This document shows, one piece after another, positions 60,630 to 64,000 of a DNA stretch of 64,000 nt (within the stretch, counting starts at the first letter, position 1; each line of letters opens with the position of its first letter). The stretch is from Actinomadura syzygii. Its GTDB lineage: Bacteria > Actinomycetota > Actinomycetes > Streptosporangiales > Streptosporangiaceae. The notes beneath the pieces are model-generated. The model did not search any database. It was not told the DNA's origin and was given only the letters and a program-made list of their open reading frames with translations. The position numbers and the translations under genes were made by a program. The stretch spans positions 1-64,000 of the forward strand of contig NZ_VSFF01000018.1 in assembly GCF_008085905.1 (NCBI RefSeq), read 5' to 3'.

Positions 60630-61598
60630 GTGTCCAACGATCGGAAGATCCCCCACCGCCGGCTCGGCTCCGCCGGGCCCGAGGCGTCCGTCCTGTCGCT
60701 CGGCTCCTGGCACACCTACGACCGGATGGACTTCGGCGACGCCGTGAAGATGATCCGGCACGCCGTCGACTCCGGGCTCAACATGTTCGACGTCGCCGTC
60801 TACGGGATCCCCGGCATCCACCCGCCGGTGTTCACCGACGTGCTGTTCTCCGCGATCGTCCGGGCCGCCGGGATCGCGCGGGACGACTACCTCCTGTCCA
60901 CCAAGCTCTGGCTGGAGGGGTACCCCGAGCACTCGCTGCGCGACCAGCTCGCGAACGCCCTGTTCCGGGTCGGCGCCGACCACGCGGACGTGGCCGTCCT
61001 CGGCGACATCCGCAGCGACGACCTCGACCTGAAGGCGCTCGCCGAGGATCTCGCCGCGCTGGAGAAGGAGGGCCTGCTCGGCTGCTGGGGCGTGAACAAC
61101 TGGTCGGCCACCGCCGTCCGGACGATCCGCGAGCACGCCCTCGCCGCCGGGTCGCCGGGCCCGCAGCTCGCCCAGCTGAAGTACAGCCCGTGCCGCCGCG
61201 CCATCCCGGACGGCGAGCCGTTCGCGGCCGTCTTCGCCGAGGGCGTGTCGCTGCAGGCGTCGGACGTCCTCGAAGGCGGCATCCTCGCCGGCAAGTCGGG
61301 GGAGTCCCGGCAGGTCGGCCGCGACCCCGGCGACATCCGGCCGAGGATCCACGAGGCCGCGCGCGGGATCGCCGACCTCGCGGCCAGCCTCGACGCGACG
61401 GCCGCGCAGCTCTGCATCGCGTTCACGCTGACGCACCCGTCCACGAGCACGGTGCTGTTCGGCTCGACGAGCATGCAGCAGCTGACGGACAACATCGCGG
61501 CGCTGGACGTCCTGGAGCGCGTCGGCGCGTCCGAGCTCAGGACGCTGATGGACCCGTTCTGGGTCGACCGCGACATCGTCGACCCGGAAGGCCCGTGA
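60630..61598 (+). CDS. aldo-keto reductase-like protein lacking the catalytic His (copy 2)
   Basis: 322 residues, paralogue of 51239-52255 (shared: LGSWxTxDRMD, NMFDVA-x-Y, LQASDVLEGGILAGK, GVNNWSA). Asp and Tyr (NMFDVAVYG) and Lys (STKLWLEG) of the tetrad are kept, but the position of the catalytic His reads VAVLGDIRSDD. Start GTG at 60630, 16 bases after the alcohol dehydrogenase; it closes the importer operon. The pair brackets the importer part of the island, so the two may act on related pathway compounds. Confidence 0.85.
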   Translation: MSNDRKIPHRRLGSAGPEASVLSLGSWHTYDRMDFGDAVKMIRHAVDSGLNMFDVAVYGIPGIHPPVFTDVLFSAIVRAAGIARDDYLLSTKLWLEGYPEHSLRDQLANALFRVGADHADVAVLGDIRSDDLDLKALAEDLAALEKEGLLGCWGVNNWSATAVRTIREHALAAGSPGPQLAQLKYSPCRRAIPDGEPFAAVFAEGVSLQASDVLEGGILAGKSGESRQVGRDPGDIRPRIHEAARGIADLAASLDATAAQLCIAFTLTHPSTSTVLFGSTSMQQLTDNIAALDVLERVGASELRTLMDPFWVDRDIVDPEGP

Positions 61599-61632
61599 CG
61601 GCCGTCCGCTGATCGAAGGGGAGGCGCCGCGG

Positions 61633-62019
61633 TCAGGTCCCCGTCAGGGCCGCGAGCGCCTCCTCCTGCGTCGGGTGCGAGATGAGATGGCGGTCCAGGC
61701 CGCTGCGCTCGATGATCGTCCGCAGCCGCTGCCGCGGCCGGGCGAGGACCAGCTCCCCGCCCGCCCTGCGCGCCGCCTTCCACAGGACGATCAGGGCGTT
61801 CAGCCCCGAGGAGTCGCAGAACCCGACCTCGCCGATGTCGAGGACGACGCGCGGGGGGCCGTCCAGCTCCCGCATGTCCCCGAGGACGTGCTCGCGGAGC
61901 CGGTCGGCCGTGAGAATCGTCAGCTCGCCCTCCGCCTCGACGAGCAGGCAGGGGCCGCGGGTCATGGTGCGGACCCGCAGCTGGTCGACGGGCCGCGGCC
62001 CGTCCGCGCCGAGAGACAT
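61633..62019 (-). CDS. STAS-domain anti-anti-sigma factor
   Basis: About 128 residues, one STAS domain. The phosphorylatable serine is in VGFCDSSGLNALI (SpoIIAA-like DSSG). It would bind an anti-sigma factor kinase and free an alternative sigma factor; no such kinase or sigma gene is in the window. ATG at 62019 has GGAAGG nine bases upstream; the GTG at 62028 lacks a spaced site. It converges on the reductase gene and lies downstream of an ABC exporter permease. Confidence 0.9.
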   Translation of the reverse strand: MSLGADGPRPVDQLRVRTMTRGPCLLVEAEGELTILTADRLREHVLGDMRELDGPPRVVLDIGEVGFCDSSGLNALIVLWKAARRAGGELVLARPRQRLRTIIERSGLDRHLISHPTQEEALAALTGT

Positions 62020-62103
62020 GCCGGTCACCTTCCGTGGTCGCGGCCCTCTCGGTACCCGCGTACGGCCAGGTCATGCGGCCGCCTCCCGGCGGAACGGGGC
62101 GGG

Positions 62104-63741
62104 TCAGGCGATGTCGCGGCGGCGCAGGGCCAGCAGCCCGGCCGCCGTCACGGCCACCGCGACCGCCGTCAGGGCGATCAGCGGCGTCGCGGAGAAGTCG
62201 CCGCCGGGCAGTTTCGGCGTGTGGGTGAACGGCGAGACGTCCAGGACGGCCTGCGGCAGGTCCAGCAGCGGCCCCACCTGCCCGAGGAACAGGCAGGCCG
62301 CAAGCACGCCCCACCCGGCGGACGTCGCCCGGGGCAGCGCGGCGAACAGCAGGAACGCGACCGCGGCGATCACCCACACGGACGGCAGCTGGGCCAGCGC
62401 GGCGCCGAGCTGGCGGACGAGCCGCCCGTCCACGTCGCCGGTCCGCGCGCCGTGGACCAGCCCGGCGCTGAACCCTGTCAGCAGGAGCAGGACGGCCGTC
62501 CCCGCCGCGGTGACCGCGAGGTTCGCGACCGCCCACCGTGCCCGGCCGACGGCGGTGGCGAGGAGCGGTTCGAGCCGTCCGGCGCTCTCCTCCGCCCGCA
62601 TCCGCATGACGGTCTGCACCGCGTACGCGGCGGTGAAGAGGGCCATGAGGCTCATCGCGGTGGCGAGGAACGCGTCCGCGAGGTCCCCGCCGCCGCCGAG
62701 CTTGCGGATGTCGTCCAGCACGGCCTCGCTGCCGTTGACCAGGTCGCCGACGCCGTCCGCGACGCCGCCGATGGCGAACCCGTAGATCCCGAACGCGGCG
62801 GCCCAGCCGGCCAGCGCGCCGCGCTGCAGCCGCCACGCCAGCGCGAGCGGGCTCCGCAGCGACGGCGCGGCCGAGGCCGGGCCGAGCGACGGCGCGAGGA
62901 CGCCCGCGCCGAGGTCGCGCCGCTCGGTCAGCGCGTAGGCGACGGCGACGAGCGCGGCGGTCGCGGCGAGCGGCAGCAGCAGGACGGCCCACTGCTCGTC
63001 GGCGCAGGGACGCACCCGCTGCGCCCAGCCGATCGGCGACAGCCACGAGACCCAGTGCGCCGACCCGGCGTCCGCGATGCCCCTGACCAGGTAAGCCGTG
63101 CCGAGCGCGCCGAACGCCAGCCCGTTCGCCAGCCGGGACGTCTCGGCGAGCTGCGCGGTGACGGCCGCGACCCCGGCGAACACGGCGCCCGCCCCGAACC
63201 ACGACAGGCCGAGCGCGACCGACCCCGCCACGGGCATCCCGAACAGGATCATGACTGCGGCGACGACCGCCGCGAGGACGCCGGCGGCCGTCCCGGCGGT
63301 GAGCAGCGCGGCGGTCAGCGGGGCACGGCGCCCGACGGCGGCGGCGCCGACCAGTTCGAGCCGCCCGGTCTCCTCCTCGGCCCGGGTGTGCCGGACGACG
63401 AGCAGCACGCACATCACGGCCGTGAACGCGGCGCCGACCGCGCCGACCCGCCAGGCGCTCAGCCCGCCGACCGTCCCGGAGTCCAGCACGGGCCCGTACA
63501 TCGCCCGCGTCGACGGGTTCCCGTTGATCCCGCGCGCGAAGTTCGCGAGCGCCTCCGGCGTGTCGTACTCGTTCTTGAAGCTGTAGACGGTGCCGGCCAC
63601 GAGCGCGGTCAGCCCGTACATCCAGCACGGCGCCATGACGCGGTCTCGGCGCAGCCACAGCTTGAGCAGCCGCCCGGTACCGGTGAGCCCGCCCTCCCGC
63701 CGAGCGGCCCGCGCGGTCGGCCGCAAAGCCGCCGTCGTCAT
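62104..63741 (-). CDS. ABC exporter permease (polyketide-antibiotic type)
   Basis: 545 residues with about 12 membrane segments in two repeated halves; each half carries the motif RxEEExGRLEL (HTRAEEETGRLELVGAAAVGR; MRAEESAGRLEPLLATAVGR). This is the architecture of actinobacterial antibiotic-export permeases that pair with DrrA-like ATPases. ATG at 63741 overlaps by 4 bases the stop of the conserved 26-codon frame (copy B), which in turn overlaps the ATPase stop, so three genes are coupled. Confidence 0.9.
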   Translation of the reverse strand: MTTAALRPTARAARREGGLTGTGRLLKLWLRRDRVMAPCWMYGLTALVAGTVYSFKNEYDTPEALANFARGINGNPSTRAMYGPVLDSGTVGGLSAWRVGAVGAAFTAVMCVLLVVRHTRAEEETGRLELVGAAAVGRRAPLTAALLTAGTAAGVLAAVVAAVMILFGMPVAGSVALGLSWFGAGAVFAGVAAVTAQLAETSRLANGLAFGALGTAYLVRGIADAGSAHWVSWLSPIGWAQRVRPCADEQWAVLLLPLAATAALVAVAYALTERRDLGAGVLAPSLGPASAAPSLRSPLALAWRLQRGALAGWAAAFGIYGFAIGGVADGVGDLVNGSEAVLDDIRKLGGGGDLADAFLATAMSLMALFTAAYAVQTVMRMRAEESAGRLEPLLATAVGRARWAVANLAVTAAGTAVLLLLTGFSAGLVHGARTGDVDGRLVRQLGAALAQLPSVWVIAAVAFLLFAALPRATSAGWGVLAACLFLGQVGPLLDLPQAVLDVSPFTHTPKLPGGDFSATPLIALTAVAVAVTAAGLLALRRRDIA

Positions 63742-63818
63742 GACGCCCTGCCTTTCTGGGGGGCGACCCCTAGGCCCCCGCGGTGGCGGCGCCATGATCC
63801 TCGCTCCGCCGCGGTCAT
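63738..63818 (-). CDS. conserved 26-residue coupled small ORF, copy B
   Basis: ATG at 63818 overlaps the ATPase stop (ATGA), and TGA at 63740-63738 overlaps the permease ATG (ATGA). The peptide begins MTAAERGSWRRHRGG and ends GVAPQKGRAS. Both ends are the direct repeat GGCGTCATGA 77 bases apart, as if the unit had been inserted into an original ATPase-permease ATGA junction. Compared with copy A, codons 3, 11, 15, 23 and 26 differ silently and only codons 12, 13 and 16 change residues. AAAGGCAGGG inside the frame is the permease ribosome site. Confidence 0.62.
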   Translation of the reverse strand: MTAAERGSWRRHRGGLGVAPQKGRAS

Positions 63819-64000
63819 GACGCCTCCTGAACGAGGTCGTCCTCGTAGTGCCGGAGGAACAGTTCTTCGAGGGTGGGCGGGCGGCTGGTCAGGCTTCGCA
63901 CGCCCGCCGTCGTGAGCTGCTTCAGAGCGGCGTCCAGCTCGGACGTCTCGACCTCGAAGCGGATCGTGTTGCCCTCGATCCGGACGTCGTGCGCGCCGGG
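63815..64000 (-). CDS. ABC exporter ATPase, C-terminal end (partial)
   Basis: The last 61 codons of a DrrA-like ATPase run in from the right edge: a regulatory-domain strand (IEGNTIRFEVET), ELDAALKQL, and the typical ending RPPTLEELFLRHYEDD. Walker motifs are outside the window. The stop overlaps the ATG of the small ORF. It is the partner of the permease at 62104. Confidence 0.88.
   Translation of the reverse strand, partial: PGAHDVRIEGNTIRFEVETSELDAALKQLTTAGVRSLTSRPPTLEELFLRHYEDDLVQEAS

Noticed and set aside
60887..63658. 923-codon minus-strand open frame
   Set aside because: Shadow of the reductase, STAS and permease genes; composition is low-complexity Arg/Ala/Gly.
1..64000. CRISPR array, insertion sequence, prophage or integrase
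   Set aside because: No regularly spaced repeats, transposase or integrase motifs, or tRNA-anchored att duplications were seen on either strand.

Overview
The window is chromosomal DNA of a very GC-rich filamentous-type actinomycete. Evidence is the codon pattern, frequent GTG/TTG starts, an actinobacterial 5S rRNA end, guaB1, a folP2-type gene, LCP-family wall ligases and an actinobacterial LexA box. A Thermomonosporaceae-like host (for example Actinomadura) is plausible but is an inference. No phage, IS element, integrase or CRISPR array was seen.

Layout. 1-2.0 kb: end of an rRNA operon, its terminator, a TetR gene, a possible desaturase remnant and an ArsR-SRPBCC fusion. 2.1-9.5 kb: tetR divergent from an operon for branched acyl-CoA breakdown (AtuA-like protein, acyl-CoA carboxylase beta and biotin subunits, acyl-CoA dehydrogenase). 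9.5-24.5 kb: a P-loop kinase coupled to an enolase-superfamily protein that has lost its active site, two LCP proteins (one degenerate), GuaB1, a double Lrp regulator, an antiporter, LysR, an MFS pump with a UBP zinc finger, Gmd, FolP2 and a CGNR protein. 24.8-37.7 kb: a second antiporter, three tRNA-like genes, an aminotransferase/LysR pair, two lipoprotein L,D-transpeptidases, a glycosyltransferase, a DinB-fold protein and a two-component system. 37.8-42.7 kb: lipoprotein, membrane-fusion protein, ABC ATPase and permease, then SOS-controlled DNA polymerase IV.

42.7-61.6 kb is a catabolic island: homoprotocatechuate-type extradiol dioxygenase and semialdehyde dehydrogenase, a DapA-family aldolase, a FAH-RraA fusion, an alpha/beta hydrolase, a GntR regulator, SDR, O-methyltransferase, two atypical aldo-keto reductases, an amidohydrolase, an esterase, a Liv-type ABC importer with a fused LivM-LivG, and an alcohol dehydrogenase. 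A shared motif, AATCGTATNNGA, lies in all three divergent promoter regions and is the likely GntR operator. The window ends in a STAS protein and an ABC exporter operon.

The most unusual signal is a 26-codon reading frame found twice (24395-24475 and 63738-63818). It starts MTAAERGSWRR, ends GVAPQKGRAS, and overlaps the following start codon by 4 bases. The five single-base differences outside three central codons are all silent. A diverged copy appears to lie at 40119-40208, again between an ABC ATPase and its permease. It looks like an undescribed translationally coupled small gene family or element.
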